Source: Anomaloglossus baeobatrachus (lineage: Eukaryota > Chordata > Amphibia > Anura > Aromobatidae). From it: a stretch of DNA of 64,000 bases. Each line of letters opens with the position of its first letter. Position 1 is the first letter of the stretch. Below are positions 10,868 through 24,214 of this stretch, piece by piece. The notes below the pieces were generated by a model. It made no database searches, had not been told where the DNA came from, and worked only from the letters and a program-made list of their open reading frames with translations. The DNA lies in assembly GCF_048569485.1 (NCBI RefSeq), contig NC_134358.1, positions 553,694,880 to 553,758,879 on the forward strand, written 5' to 3'. The translations under genes and the position numbers were made by a program.

Positions 10868-11335
10868 GTGTGTATATGCGTGTGAGTGTATGTGTGTGTG
10901 TATATATATATACATTTTTTTTTATTTATTCAGCAGTCACATGAATATTTTCAGCACTAGACTCAATGACTCTACTGACTTGTGTACAAGTACGGTATAT
11001 ATATTTTTTTTGCATGCTCTGATCTAGACAAAGGTCAATGTACAGGAGGGAGGAGAAGGTGAGCTGTGATATCCGCTACTGTAAATGGTGGATCCTGTGT
11101 TATCTACTGTATACAGAGGTGTGATTAGTCATTGAACAGGAGGAGAAGGTGAGCTGTGACGTGTGGACATTAACAGTAGATGACTTTACAGCCTGAACTG
11201 CTGCCTGTCACTGTAATCCAGTCTATGATAATGAGTCTGATGCAAAGTCATCTATACAGTATATAAGAATCTATTATTTGGCTTAGTCACCAGTGTAAAA
11301 ATAACAATTATTTTTTTTTTTAAAAAAAACCTACT
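10868..11335 (+). repeat. TG/TA tract and short copy of the ~90-bp repeat family
   Basis: After a (TG)n(TA)n tract (10868-10915), two units at about 11035-11165 carry AAGGTGAGCTGTGA, TGGTGGATCCTGTGTTATCT and AGAGGTGT, which define the roughly 90-bp family seen as arrays at 25.5, 42.3 and 59.1 kb. Flanking pieces (TAATCCAGTCTATGATAATG) match the tail of the other loci (AATCCTGTCTGTGATGATAA at about 60294). Confidence 0.75.
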
Positions 11336-11339
11336 TAAT

Positions 11340-12592
11340 GGAGGTTTCTCATATTGTTCTCTTCAAGAGCGCGCTGCTCCAGGCCCCCTGTTCCCGAAGA
11401 CTGCAAGTCTAGCCCAGCGTCACGGGCGCAGTGTCATTGCACTCTCCTATGCAGCGAGCAGCAGCAGCTTTGTCGGGAGAAGTGCACAGGGACAGTGGAT
11501 TGCTGGGTCCTGTAGTCCGTCCAACTTTAAAGCGGCACAAATAGGCTGTAAACCATAGAATCTACTCTAACTGCCCTCTCCTTGCCTGGGTCAGGCTGAG
11601 ACTGAAGAGGTGGCCGGTTACCTTGGAAAATAGCTGTACACTATGTAAATAAAAGTCCCTGTTTTTGAGAACACAAAGGACTTTTAATAACCGGTAAATT
11701 AACATGCTTCTTTTTACAACTCCTTTAACATTACTTATTTAGGGCAGATTTTTTTTTGTTTTATACGTTCCCTTTACAGGGACTTTTCATTAGGAGATGA
11801 CCCTTATATTGTGGATACAGAGGTGACACACACATCCCAGTTTGCCACCAGTGCCCCGTCCCCCCTCCATCTGGTGGGGTTTCCTATGACGGTGGTATAT
11901 AATGGGATTATCGTTTGTAGTAAGCGCGTCGTTAATTCTATACGTGTCAGACCGTGCCTGCCAAGCACTTCAGGAGGCGGCCAAGATGTATGAACCCCAG
12001 ACGCCAGCGCTGACTCAAGAAGCTCGGCGTGAGGATGTTATGACAACACCGTACACATTTTGGTCGGAGCCGCAGCCTGTGCCAGTTGTGGCCGGAGTGT
12101 CGCAGAATTTTGACAGAGCTGGAGTTGTCAGGTGGGAGGATCTGTCCTCGATTATTGCTCCCCGGAGGCCGATTATTCACAGACTGAGGTCAGAGCTGAT
12201 AGGAGGATGGCGGATTCAGGGATGAGACAAGTTATTTATAGAGCTGGAGTGGCGGCCGCACCCATCACCTAATTCCAGCCCTGACCATGTATCATCGTGA
12301 AACATTTTTGGCATCGATTGTCCACCATGGGCGAATTTCACCAACCCCTAAGGAATGTGCCCGTAATGTGCATGACTCTACTGACTGCTCCGAGCAGAGG
12401 TTTACAGCCGGGAGAATTACCTCTGAGGGCACTGCTCCGTGCTCAGTGGATCGTGCTCGCGGCAGTCATATCCTATAACCTTTTCTTATTCTTTCCTTTT
12501 AAGATATAAGTAAAATAATCTGGAAATAGATATTACATTTGTGGCTCTAATGACAAATACAATGTGACAGAAAAGGTTAATCGCATCGTACA
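11340..12592. other. low-repeat intron island
   Basis: Moderately GC-rich single-copy-looking sequence with CpGs. A short inverted pair (AAAAGTCCCTG at about 11649 and CAGGGACTTTT at about 11777) may mark a small MITE. No coding exon with splice sites and family match was found, although several frames of 60-107 codons are open. Confidence 0.4.
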
Positions 12593-15500
12593 CAGTGACT
12601 GCACCAGCAGAATAGTGAGTGCAGCTCTGGAGTATAATACAGGATGTAACTCAGGATCAGTACAGGATCAGTAATGTAATATATGTACACAGTGACTGCA
12701 CCAGCAGAATAGTGAGTGCAGCTCTGGAGTATAATACAGGATATAACTCAGGATCAGTAATGTATGTACACAGTGACTGCACCAGCAGAATAGTGAGTGC
12801 AGCTCTGGAGTATAATACAGGAGGTAACTCAGGATCAGTAATGTAATGTATGTACACAGTGACTGCACTAGCAGAATAGTGAGTGCAGCTCTGGAGTATA
12901 ATACAGGATTTAACGCAGGATCAGTAATGTATGTACACAGTGACTGCACCAGCAGAATAGTGAGTGCAGCTCTGGAGTATAATACAGGAGGTAACTCAGG
13001 ATCAGTAATGTAATGTATGTACACCGTGACTGCACCAGCAGAATAGTGAGTGCAGCTCTGGAGTATAATACAGGAGGTAACTCAGGATCAGTAATGTAAT
13101 GTATGTACACAGTGACTGCACCAGCAGAATAGTGAATGCAGCTCTGGAGTATAATACAGGAGGTAACTCAGGATCAGCACAGGATCAGTAATGTATGTAC
13201 ACAGTGACTGCACCAGCAGAATAGTGAGTGCAGCTCTGGAGTATAATACAGGAGGTAACACAGGATCAGTAATGTAATGTATGTACACAGTGACTGCACC
13301 AGCAGAATAGTGAGTGCAGCTCTGGAGTATAATACAGGATGTAACTCAGGATCAGTAATGTAATGTATGTACACAGTGACTGCACCAGCAGAATAGTGAG
13401 TGCAGCTCTGGAGTATAATACAGGATGAAACTCAGGATCAGTAATGTAATGTATGTACACAGTGACTGCACCAGCAGAATAGTGAGTGCAGCTCTGGAGT
13501 ATAATAATACAGGATGTAACTCAGGATCAGTACAGGATCAGTAATGTAATGTATGTACACAGTGACTGCACCAGCAGAATAGTGAGTGCAGCTCTGGAAT
13601 ATAATACAGGATGTAACGCAGGATCAGTAATGTAATGTATGTACACAGTGACTGCACCAGCAGAATAGTGAGTGCAGCTCTGGAGTATAATACAGGATGT
13701 AACGCAGGATCAGTAATGTAATGTATGTACACAGTGACTGCACCAGCAGAATAGTGAGTGCAGCTCTGGAGTATAATAATACAGGAGGTAACTCAGGATC
13801 AGTACAGGATCAGTAATGTAATGTATGTACACAGTGACTGCACCAGCAGAATAGTGAGTGAAGCTCTGAAGTATAATACAGGGGGTAACTCAGGATCAGT
13901 ACAGGATCAGTAATGTAATGTATGTACACAGTGACTGCACCAGCAGAATAGTGAGTGCAGCTCTGGAGTATAATACAGGAGGTAACTCAGGATCAGTAAT
14001 GTAATGTATGTATACAGTGACTGCACCAGCAGAATAGTGAGTGCAGCTCTGGAGTATAATACAGGAGGTAACTCAGGATCAGTAATGTAATGTATGTACA
14101 CAGTGACTGCACCAGCAGAATAGTGAGTGCAGCTCTGGAGTATAATACAGGAGGTAACTCAGGATCAGTAATGTAATGTATGTATACAGTGACTGCACCA
14201 GCAGAATAGTGAGTGCAGCTCTGGAGTATAATACAGGAGGTAACTCAGGATCAGTAATGTATGTACACAGTGACTGCACCAGCAGAATAGTGAGTGCAGC
14301 TCTGGAGTATAATACAGGAGGTAACTCAGGATCAGTAATGTAATGTATGTACACAGTGACTGCACCAGCAGAATAGTGAGTGAAGCTCTGGAGTATAATA
14401 CAAGAGGTAACTCAGGATCAGTAATGTAATGTATGTACACAGTGACTGCCCCAGCAGAATAGTGAGTGCAGCTCTGGAGTATAATACAGGATGTAACTCA
14501 GGATCAGTAATGTAATGTATGTACACAGTGACTGCACCAGCAGAATAGTGAGTGCAGCTCTGGAGTATAATACAGGATGAAACTCAGGATCAGTAATGTA
14601 ATGTATGTACACAGTGACTGCACCAGCAGAATAGTGAGTGCAGCTCTGGAGTATAATACAGGATGTAACTCAGGATCAGTAATGTAATGTATGTACACAG
14701 TGACTGCACCAGCAGAATAGTGAGTGCAGCTCTGGAGTATAATACAGGATGAAACTCAGGATCAGTAATGTAATGTATGTACACAGTGACTGCACCAGCA
14801 GAATAGTGAGTGCAGCTCTGGAGTATAATAATACAGGATGTAACTCAGGATCAGTACAGGATCAGTAATGTAATGTATGTACACAGTGACTGCACCAGCA
14901 GAATAGTGAGTGCAGCTCTGGAGTATAATACAGGATGAAACTCAGGATCAGTAATGTAATGTATGTACACAGTGACTGCACCAGCAGAATAGTGAGTGCA
15001 GCTCTGGAGTATAATAATACAGGATGTAACTCAGGATCAGTACAGGATCAGTAATGTAATGTATGTACACAGTGACTGCACCAGCAGAATAGTGAGTGCA
15101 GCTCTGGAGTATAATACAGGATGTAACGCAGGATCAGTAATGTAATGTATGTACACAGTGACTGCACCAGCAGAATAGTGAGTGCAGCTCTGGAGTATAA
15201 TAATACAGGAGGTAACTCAGGATCAGTACAGGATCAGTAATGTAATGTATGTACACAGTGACTGCACCAGCAGAATAGTGAGTGAAGCTCTGAAGTATAA
15301 TACAGGGGGTAACTCAGGATCAGTACAGGATCAGTAATGTAATGTATGTACACAGTGACTGCACCAGCAGAATAGTGAGTGCAGCTCTGGAGTATAATAC
15401 AGGAGGTAACTCAGGATCAGTAATGTAATGTATGTATACAGTGACTGCACCAGCAGAATAGTGAGTGCAGCTCTGGAGTATAATACAGGAGGTAACTCAG

Positions 15501-18500
15501 GATCAGTAATGTAATGTATGTATACAGTGACTGCACCAGCAGAATAGTGAGTGCAGCTCTGGGGTATAATACAGGAGGTAACTCAGGATCAGTAATGTAA
15601 TATATGTATACAGTGGCTGCACCAGCAGAATAGTGAATGCAGCTCTGGAGTATAATACAGGAGGTAACTCAGGATCAGTAATGTATGTACACAGTGACTG
15701 CACCAGCAGAATAGTGAGTGCAGCTCTGGAGTATAATACAGGAGGTAACTCAGGATCAGTAATGTAATGTATGTATACAGTGACTGCACCAGCAGAATAG
15801 TGAGTGCAGCTCTGGAGTATAATACAGGAGGTAACTCAGGATCAGTAATGTAATGTATGTACACAGTGACTGCACCAGCAGAATAGTGAATGCAGCTCTG
15901 GAGTATAATACAGGAGGTAACTCAGGATCAGTAATGTAATGTATGTACACAGTGACTGCACCAGCAGAATAGTGAATGCAGCTCTGGAGTATAATACAGG
16001 AGGTAACTCAGGATTAGTAATGTAATGTATGTACACAGTGACTGCACCAGCAGAATAGTGAATGCAGCTCTGGAGTATAATACAGGAGGTAACTCAGGAT
16101 CAGTAATGTAATGTATGTACACAGTGACTGCCCCAGCAGAATAGTGAGTGCAGCTCTGGAGTATAATGCAGGAGGTAACTCAGGATCAGTAATGTAATGT
16201 ATGTACACAGTGACTGCACCAGCAGAATAGTGAGTGCAGCTCTGAAGTATAATACAGGAGGTAACTCAGGATCAGTAATGTATGTACACAGTGACTGCAC
16301 CAGCAGAATAGTGAATGCAGCTCTGGAGTATAATACAGGAGGTAACTCAGGATCAGTAATGTAATGTATGTACACAGTGACTGCACCAGCAGAATAGTGA
16401 GTGCAGCTCTGAAGTATAATACAGGAGGTAACTCAGGATCAGTAATGTAATGTATGTACACAGTGACTGCACCAGCAGAATAGTAAGTGCAGCTCTGGGG
16501 TATAATACAGGAGGTAACTCAGGATCAGTAATGTAATGTATGTACACAGTGACTGCACTAGCAGAATAGTGAGTGCAGCTCTGAAGTATAATACAGGAGG
16601 TAACTCAGGATCAGTAATGTAATGTATGTACACAGTGACTGCACCAGCAGAATAGTGAGTGCAGCTCTGAAGTATAATACAGGAGTAACTCAGGATCAGT
16701 AATGTATGTACACAGTGACTGCACCAGCAGAATAGTGAATGCAGCTCTGGAGTATAATACAGGAGGTAACTCAGGATCAGTAATGTAATGTATGTACACA
16801 GTGACTGCACCAGCAGAATAGTGAGTGCAGCTCTGAAGTATAATACAGGAGGTAACTCAGGATCAGTAATGTAATGTATGTACACAGTGACTGCACCAGC
16901 AGAATAGTGAGTGCAGCTCTGGGGTATACTACAGGAGGTAACTCAGGATCAGTAATGTAATGTATGTACACAGTGACTGCACCAGCAGAATAGTGAGTGC
17001 AGCTCTGAAGTATAATACAGGAGGTAACTCAGGATCAGTAATGTAATGTATGTACACAGTGACTGCACCAGCAGAATAGTGAGTGCAGCTCTGGAGTATA
17101 ATACAGAAGGTAACTCAGGATCAGTAATGTAATGTATGTACACAGTGACTGCACCAGCAGAATAGTGAGTGCAGCTCTGGGGTATACTACAGGAGGTAAC
17201 TCAGGATCAGTAATGTAATGTATGTACACAGTGACTGCACCAGCAGAATAGTGAGTGCAGCTCTGGGGTATACTACAGGAGGTAACTCAGGATCAGTAAT
17301 GTAATGTATGTACACAGTGACTGCACCAGCAGAATAGTGAGTGCAGCTCTGGGGTATACTACAGGAGGTAACTCAGGATCAGTAATGTAATGTATGTACA
17401 CAGTGACTGCACCAGCAGAATAGTGAGTGCAGCTCTGGGGTATACTACAGGAGGTAACTCAGGATCAGTAATGTAATGTATGTACACAGTGACTGCACCA
17501 GCAGAATAGTGAGTGCAGCTCTGAAGTATAATACAGGAGGTAACTCAGGATCAGTAATGTAATGTATGTACACAGTGACTGCACCAGCAGAATAGTGAGT
17601 GCAGCTCTGAAGTATAATACAGGAGGTAACTCAGGATCAGTAATGTAATGTATGTACACAGTGACTGTACCAGCAGAATAGTGAGTGCAGCTCTGAAGTA
17701 TAATACAGGAGGTAACTCAGGATCAGTAATGTAATGTATGTACACAGTGACTGCACCAGCAGAATAGTGAGTGCAGCTCTGGGGTATACTACAGGAGGTA
17801 ACTCAGGATCAGTAATGTAATGTATGTACACAGTGACTGCACCAGCAGAATAGTGAGTGCAGCTCTGGGGTATACTACAGGAGGTAACTCAGGATCAGTA
17901 ATGTAATGTATGTACACAGTGACTGCACCAGCAGAATAGTGAGTGCAGCTCTGGGGTATACTACAGGAGGTAACTCAGGATCAGTAATGTAATGTATGTA
18001 CACAGTGACTGCACCAGCAGAATAGTGAGTGCAGCTCTGAAGTATAATACAGGAGGTAACTCAGGATCAGTAATGTAATGTATGTACACAGTGACTGCAC
18101 CAGCAGAATAGTGAGTGCAGCTCTGAAGTATAATACAGGAGGTAACTCAGGATCAGTAATGTAATGTATGTACACAGTGACTGCACCAGCAGAATAGTGA
18201 GTGCAGCTCTGAAGTATAATACAGGAGGTAACTCAGGATCAGTAATGTAATGTATGTACACAGTGACTGCACCAGCAGAATAGTGAGTGCAGCTCTGGAG
18301 TATAATACAGGAGGTAACTCAGGATCAGTAATGTAATGTATGTACACAGTGACTGTACCAGCAGAATAGTGAGTGCAGCTCTGAAGTATAATACAGGAGG
18401 TAACTCAGGATCAGTAATGTAATGTATGTACACAGTGACTGCACCAGCAGAATAGTGAGTGCAGCTCTGGAGTATAATACAGGATGTAACTCAGGATCAG

Positions 18501-18725
18501 TAATGTAATGTATGTACACAGTGACTGCACCAGCAGAATAGTGAGTGCAGCTCTGAAGTATAATACAGGAGGTAACTCAGGATCAGTAATGTAATGTATG
18601 TACACAGTGACTGCACCAGCAGAATAGTGAGTGCAGCTCTGGAGTATAATACAGGATGTAACTCAGGATCAGTAATGTAATGTATGTACACAGTGACTGC
18701 ACCAGCAGAATAGTGAGTGCAGCTC
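12593..18725. repeat. 86-bp satellite array, about 70 copies
   Basis: The unit starts TGTACACAGTGACTGCACCA, continues GCAGAATAGTGAGTGCAGCT, and ends GATCAGTAATGTAATGTA. Most units are 86 bp. Shortened (TAATGTATGT) and lengthened variants (extra AGTACAGGATC; ATAATAATAC) are interspersed. Copies are about 93-99% alike by eye, with shared diagnostic variants (CTGAAGTATAAT, CTGGGGTATACTAC) occurring in runs. The array ends abruptly mid-unit at 18725 (GTGCAGCTC then ACTGTTG). Frames of 64 or 91 codons on the minus strand simply echo the period. Confidence 0.97.
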
Positions 18726-19435
18726 ACTGTTGTGATTGAAGCAATGACTATAAGATGACTGTATCTGACATCCCCTGTTGCTGCTGCCTCTCGTGATCAG
18801 CAGTGACCTGTAGTTCCTCTGTGATCTTTTCCTTCTCCTCGCCTTGGTGTGTGCTGCGCACGTTCCTGCGCCGTCTATGGAAACACAGCTGTGAAATCGT
18901 AAGATTCAGAACTGAATGGAATTACCAACCATAAAAACAAACGTTTAACGGTAATTAAGGATCCTGCCGTAATGTAGAATCGTATTGGAAGCGACATGTG
19001 AAAAGCGTAAAAATAAGGGACGACTGCCAGCGGCGGATCAGCTTACCGATGGGGTATGAGACTATTAGGGCAGAAGGATTTCATGCTCCGTTATACATGG
19101 GTGCGTTGAGCTTCAGGGCTTCAATACCTAGATTCCACTTATAATCACAAATTTCGGGTCAAAGTGACAACAACATATGATAGAAGCCATGGCACTGTGC
19201 ATAGGCAGATTATTATATTCCATAGAAGTCTTAAGTCACAATCAGATGGAGGAAATGTGTCTACTTTCGGTCCCATCTTATGACATGGACCTCCCATAGT
19301 CCTGTAGAGTCTGACGTGGGTCACATCATTAGTCACGCCATGAGAGATCTGGTAATAATACCGCCATATTAATGCGACCTGAATCAAAGGTTTGGATTTA
19401 CCTTTCTCATGGACATCAGAATTGTAGTTTTTTTC
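18726..19435. other. low-repeat intron island between two satellites
   Basis: Single-copy-looking sequence containing TAAT-type cores (CGGTAATTAAGG, GCCGTAATG, TATTAGGG). No coding match. Confidence 0.4.
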
Positions 19436-22258
19436 TTGTACATTAGTAGTTATAGTAGTTATATTCTTGTACATAGGGGCAGTATTATAGTAGTTATATT
19501 CTTGTACATAGGAGCAGTATTATAGTAGTTATATTCTTGTATATAGGGACAGTATTATAGTAGATATATTCTTGTACATAGGGGGCAGTATTATAGTAGT
19601 TATATTCTTGTACATAGGAGCAGTATTATAGTAGTTATATTCTTGTACATAGGAGCAGTATTATAGTAGTTATATTCTTGTACATAGGGGCAGTATTATA
19701 GTAGTTATATTCTTGTACATAGGGAGCAGTATTATAGTAGTTATATTCTTGTACATAGGGGCAGTATTATAGTAGTTATATTCTTGTACATAGGGGCAGT
19801 ATTATAGTAGTTATATTCTTGTACATAGGAGCAGTATTATAGTAGTTATATTCTTGTACATAGGGGGCAGTTTTATAGTAGTTATATTCTTGTACATAGG
19901 AGCAGTATTATAGTAGTTATATTCTTGTACATAGGGGGCAGTATTATAGCCGTTATATTCTTGTACATAGGGAGCAGTATTATAGTAGTTATATTCTTGT
20001 ACATAGGGGCAGTATTATAGTAGTTATATTCTTGTACATAGGGGGCAGTTTTATAGTAGTTATATTCTTGTACATAGGAGCAGTATTATAGTAGTTATAT
20101 TCTTGTACATAGGGGGCAGTTTTATAGTAGTTATATTCTTGTACATAGGAGCAGTATTATAGTAGTTATATTCTTGTACATAGGAGCAGTATTATAGTAG
20201 TTATATTCTTGTACATAGGGGGCAGTTTTATAGTAGTTATATTCTTGTACATAGGAGCAGTATTATAGTAGTTATATTCTTGTACATAGGGGGCAGTATT
20301 ATAGCCGTTATATTCGTGTACATAGGGAGCAGTATTATAGTAGTTATATTCTTGTACATAGGGGCAGTATTATAGTAGTTATATTCTTGTACATAGGGAG
20401 CAGTATTATAGTAGTTATATTCTTGTACATAGGAGCAGTATTATAGTAGTTATATTCTTGTACATAGGAGCAGTATTATAGTAGTTATATTCTTGTACAT
20501 AGGGGCAGTATTATAGTAGTTATATTCTTGTACATAGGGAGCAGTATTATAGTAGTTATATTCTTGTACATAGGGGCAGTATTATAGTAGTTATATTCTT
20601 GTACATAGGAGCAGTATTATAGTAGTTATATTCTTGTACATAGGGGGCAGTATTATAGTAGTTATATTCTTGTACATAGGGAGCAGTATTATAGTAGTTA
20701 TATTCTTGTACATAGGGGCAGTATTATAGTAGTTATATTCTTGTACATAGGGGCAGTATTATAGTAGATATATTCTTGTACATAGGAGCAGGATTATAGT
20801 AGATATATTCTTGTACATAGGGGTATTATAGTAGTTATATTCTTGTACATAGAGGCAGTATTATAGTAGATATATTCTTGTACATAGGGGTATTATAGTA
20901 GTTATATTCTTGTACATAGAGGCAGTATTATAGTAGTTATATTCTTGTACACAGAGGCAGTATTATAGTAGTTATATTCTTGTACATAGGGGGCAGTATT
21001 ATAGTAGATATATTCTTGTACATAGGGGCAGTATTATAGTAGTTATATTCTTGTACATAGAGGCAGTATTATAGTAGTTATATTCTTGTAGATAGGGGCA
21101 GTATTATAGTAGTTATATTCTTGAACATAGGGGCAGTATTATAGTAGCTATATTCTTGTATATAGGGGTAGTATTATAGTAGTTATATTCTTGTACATAG
21201 GGGCAGTATTATAGTAGTTATATTCTTGTACATAGAGGCAGTATTATAGTATTAATATTTTTGTAGATAGGGGCAGTATTATAGTAGTTATATTCTTGAA
21301 CATAGGGGCAGTATTATAGTAGTAATATTCTTGTACATAGGGGGCAGTATTATAGTAATTATATTCTTGTACATAGGAGCAGTATTATAGTAGTTATATT
21401 CTTGTACATAGGGAGCAGTATTATAGTAGTTATATTCTTGTACATAGGGGTAGTATTATAGTAGTTATATTCTTGTACATAGGGGCAGTATTATAGTAGA
21501 TATATTCTTGTACATAGGGGTATTATAGTAGCTATATTCTTGTATATAGGGGCAGTATTATAGTAGTAATATTCTTGTACATAGGGGGCAGTATTATAGT
21601 AATTATATTCTTGTACATAGGAGCAGTATTATAGTAGTTATATTCTTGTACATAGGGGGCAGTATTATAGTAGTTATATTCTTGTACATAGGGAGCAGTA
21701 TTATAGTAGTTATATTCTTGTACATAGGGGCAGTATTATAGTAGTTATATTCTTGTACATAGGAGCAGTATTATAGTAGTTATATTCTTGTACATAGGGG
21801 CAGTATTATAGTAGTTATATTCTTGTACATAGGGGGCAGTATTATAGTAGTTATATTCTTGTACATAGGGGCAGTATTACAGTAGTTATATTCTTGTACA
21901 TAGGAGCAATATTATAGTAGTTATATTCTTGTACATAGGAGCAGTATTATAGTAGTTATATTCTTGTACATAGGGGCAGTATTATAGTAGTTATATTCTT
22001 GTACATAGGAGCAGTATTATAGTAGTTATATTCTTGTACATAGGGGGCAGTATTATAGTAGTTATATTCTTGTACATAGGGGGCAGTATTATACTAGTTA
22101 TATTCTTGTACATAGGAGCAGTATTATAGTAGTTATATTCTTGTACATAGGGGCAGTATTATAGTAGTTATATTCTTGTACATAGAGGCAGTATTATAGT
22201 AGTTATATTCCTGTACATAGGGGGCAGTATTATATTCCTGTACATAGGGGGCAGTACT
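19436..22258. repeat. 35-36-bp minisatellite array, about 79 copies
   Basis: The unit is TATTATAGTAGTTATATTCT then TGTACATAGGGGCAG, with length variation confined to the G-run (GGAG, GGGG, GGGAG, GGGGG before CAG). A rare variant (ATAGCCGTTATATTC) occurs at about 19945 and again 355 bp later at about 20300, showing block duplication of about ten units. Short deletion variants (GGGGTATTATAG) cluster near 20.8-20.9 and at 21.5 kb. Confidence 0.97.
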
Positions 22259-22269
22259 ATACTTCCTCC

Positions 22270-22900
22270 TAATTTTAAAGTCACAGTACCATGTTGTTGA
22301 TGCTAGTAAAGCACTAGGGGTGATATTAGTACAGTGCAGGGTAACAATTTCCTTTTTAATTGAAATCTGATCCATGAAGCAGAAACAAAACCTATAGAAT
22401 AGAAATGTTGCAAGTTATTATAAATGCAGTAATAAATGACGGTATGAGACCGGGCACAATAACCTTAATGATCCGCAGCACTAATGTGCTAAATGCATTA
22501 ATTATTGTACTCAGCCTAATACCGGGCTATAGCGGCTAATGGCTATCATACTGTACTTAAATAATTAGGGCGATGTAAGCAGTCCGGCCAATTAAGCAGA
22601 GCCTTCATTTTAAGGCTTATTACAAGGATAATTATCGGTGATTCATTTAGAAAAATAAAACTTCAAGTGCCATGTAGAAAAAAAATGGCTCCTTTTCTTA
22701 CGGCGATATTGTGTATTAGGACAGTGCGGCGGGGTGACATTGTCGCTCTGACACACGGATCTGCAAAATTACCTTTACAAGAGCATCTGAGCTACATAAA
22801 AATATACAAGTGGTTATGAAGAGCGCAAATGCGAATGGAATAGAAATAGTCCCCATTGTGTCCAATAATAAGAGCGCGCAATAGTCGCTAAAAATAACTG
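22270..22900. promoter_or_regulatory. candidate conserved non-coding element (homeodomain-core-rich)
   Basis: A low-repeat stretch with a high density of TAAT/ATTA cores, including CCTTAATGATCC, GCATTAATTATTG, GGCTAATGGC, AATAATTAGGG, CCAATTAAGC and ATAATTATCGG. No ORF of note. The reading as an enhancer is inference from composition and from the known enhancer content of the DYNC1I1-DLX5/6 region. Confidence 0.35.
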
Positions 22901-22908
22901 CGGTTACA

Positions 22909-23002
22909 CAGTGTTCCCCAATTTGCGGCTCTCCAGCTGGTGCAGAGCTACGACCCCCCATGCTGAGCGCTGTAGTTCTGCAGAGCTGGGGACTCGGCGC
23001 TG
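22909..23002. mobile_element. small hAT-like palindrome
   Basis: Starts CAGTGTTCCCCAATTTGCGG and ends with the reverse complement of CAGCGCCGAGTCCCCAGCTC. The CAGNG tips and the internal CTCCAGCTGGTGCAGAGCTA against TAGTTCTGCAGAGCTGG fold-back resemble short hAT MITEs. No clear 8-bp duplication. Confidence 0.5.
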
Positions 23003-23684
23003 TAACACCGCAGCGCTCAGAGCCGGCTCTAAAGTATTCCATAATATGGGGCCCTTAAAGGGAGCCTGGAAAACTGAACATGTCTGATCTGCAAAGAGCA
23101 GGAGGAGCGGAGTGGCCTGATATATAACTTAGCAGGAGGGGGGATTTTGGTACCTTTTTATTTTATTAGTCCTTCTCTGTCTATGCCTTGAGTCCAATGG
23201 GTGGTCCTACATAGATTTCACCACTGACTGTGCATACAGTCATATGAAAAAGTTTGGGCACCCCTATTAATGTTAACCTTTTTTCTTTATAACAATTTGG
23301 GTTTTTGCTATTTCAGTTTCATATATCTAATAACTGATGGACTGAGTAATATTTCTGGATTGAAATGAGGTTTATTGTACTAACAGAAAATGTGCAATCC
23401 ACATTTATACAAAATTTGACCGGTGCAAAAGTATGGGCACCCTTATCAATTTCTTGATTTGAACACTCCTAACTACTTTTTACTGACTTACTAAAGCACT
23501 AAATTGGTTTTGTAACCTCATTGAGCTTTGGACGTCATAGGCCGGTGTATCCAATCATGAGAAAAGGTATTTAAGGTGGCCACTTGCAAGTTGTTCTCCT
23601 ATTTGAATCTCCTATGAAGAGTGGCATCATGGGCTCCTCAAAACAACTCTCAAATGATCTGAAAACAAGGATTATTCAACATAG

Positions 23685-24119
23685 TTGTTCAGGGGAAGGT
23701 ACAAAAAGTTGTCTCAGAGATTTAAACTGTCAGTTTCCACTGTGAGGAACATAGTAAGGAAATGGAAGAACACAGGTACAGTTCTTGTTAAGCCCAGAAG
23801 TGGCAGGCCAAGAAAAATATCAGAAAGGCAGAGAAGAAGAATGGTGAGAACAGTCAAGGACAATCCACAGCCCACCTCCAAAGACCTGCAGCATCATCTT
23901 GCTGCAGATGGTGTCAATGTGCATCGGTCAACAATACAGCGCACGTTACACAAGGAGAAGCTGTATGGGAGAGTGATGCGAAAGAAGCCGTTTCTGCAAG
24001 CACGCCACAAACAGCGTCGCCTGAGGTATGCAAAAGCAAATTTGGACAAGCCAGTTACATTTTGGAAGAAGGTCCTGTGGACTGATGAAACAAACATTGA
24101 GTTGTTTGGTCATACATAA
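23685..24119 (+). pseudogene. Tc1 transposase, N-terminal half (family A)
   Basis: About 145 codons with a helix-turn-helix segment (LSQRFKLSVSTVRNIVRKW), the SGRPRKISERQRRRM basic/AT-hook linker, the second DNA-binding subdomain (HRSTIQRTLHKEKLYGR) and the first aspartate of the DD34E triad in VLWTDETNIELFG. An upstream start at about 23616 (ATGAAGAGTGGCATCATGGG) is the likely original start but lies in another frame because of a frameshift. The frame ends at a stop directly after the first catalytic box. Confidence 0.85.
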
Positions 24120-24214
24120 AGGCATTATGCATGGAGGCAAAAAAACACGGTATTCCAAGAAAAGCACTCGCTACCCACAGTAAAATTTGGTGGAGGTTCC
24201 ATCATGCTTTGCAA

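Noticed and set aside
12593-18725. Dozens of 64- and 91-codon minus-strand frames starting MYIHYITDPEL
   Set aside because: Identical frames recurring every 86 bp reflect the satellite period, not a gene family.
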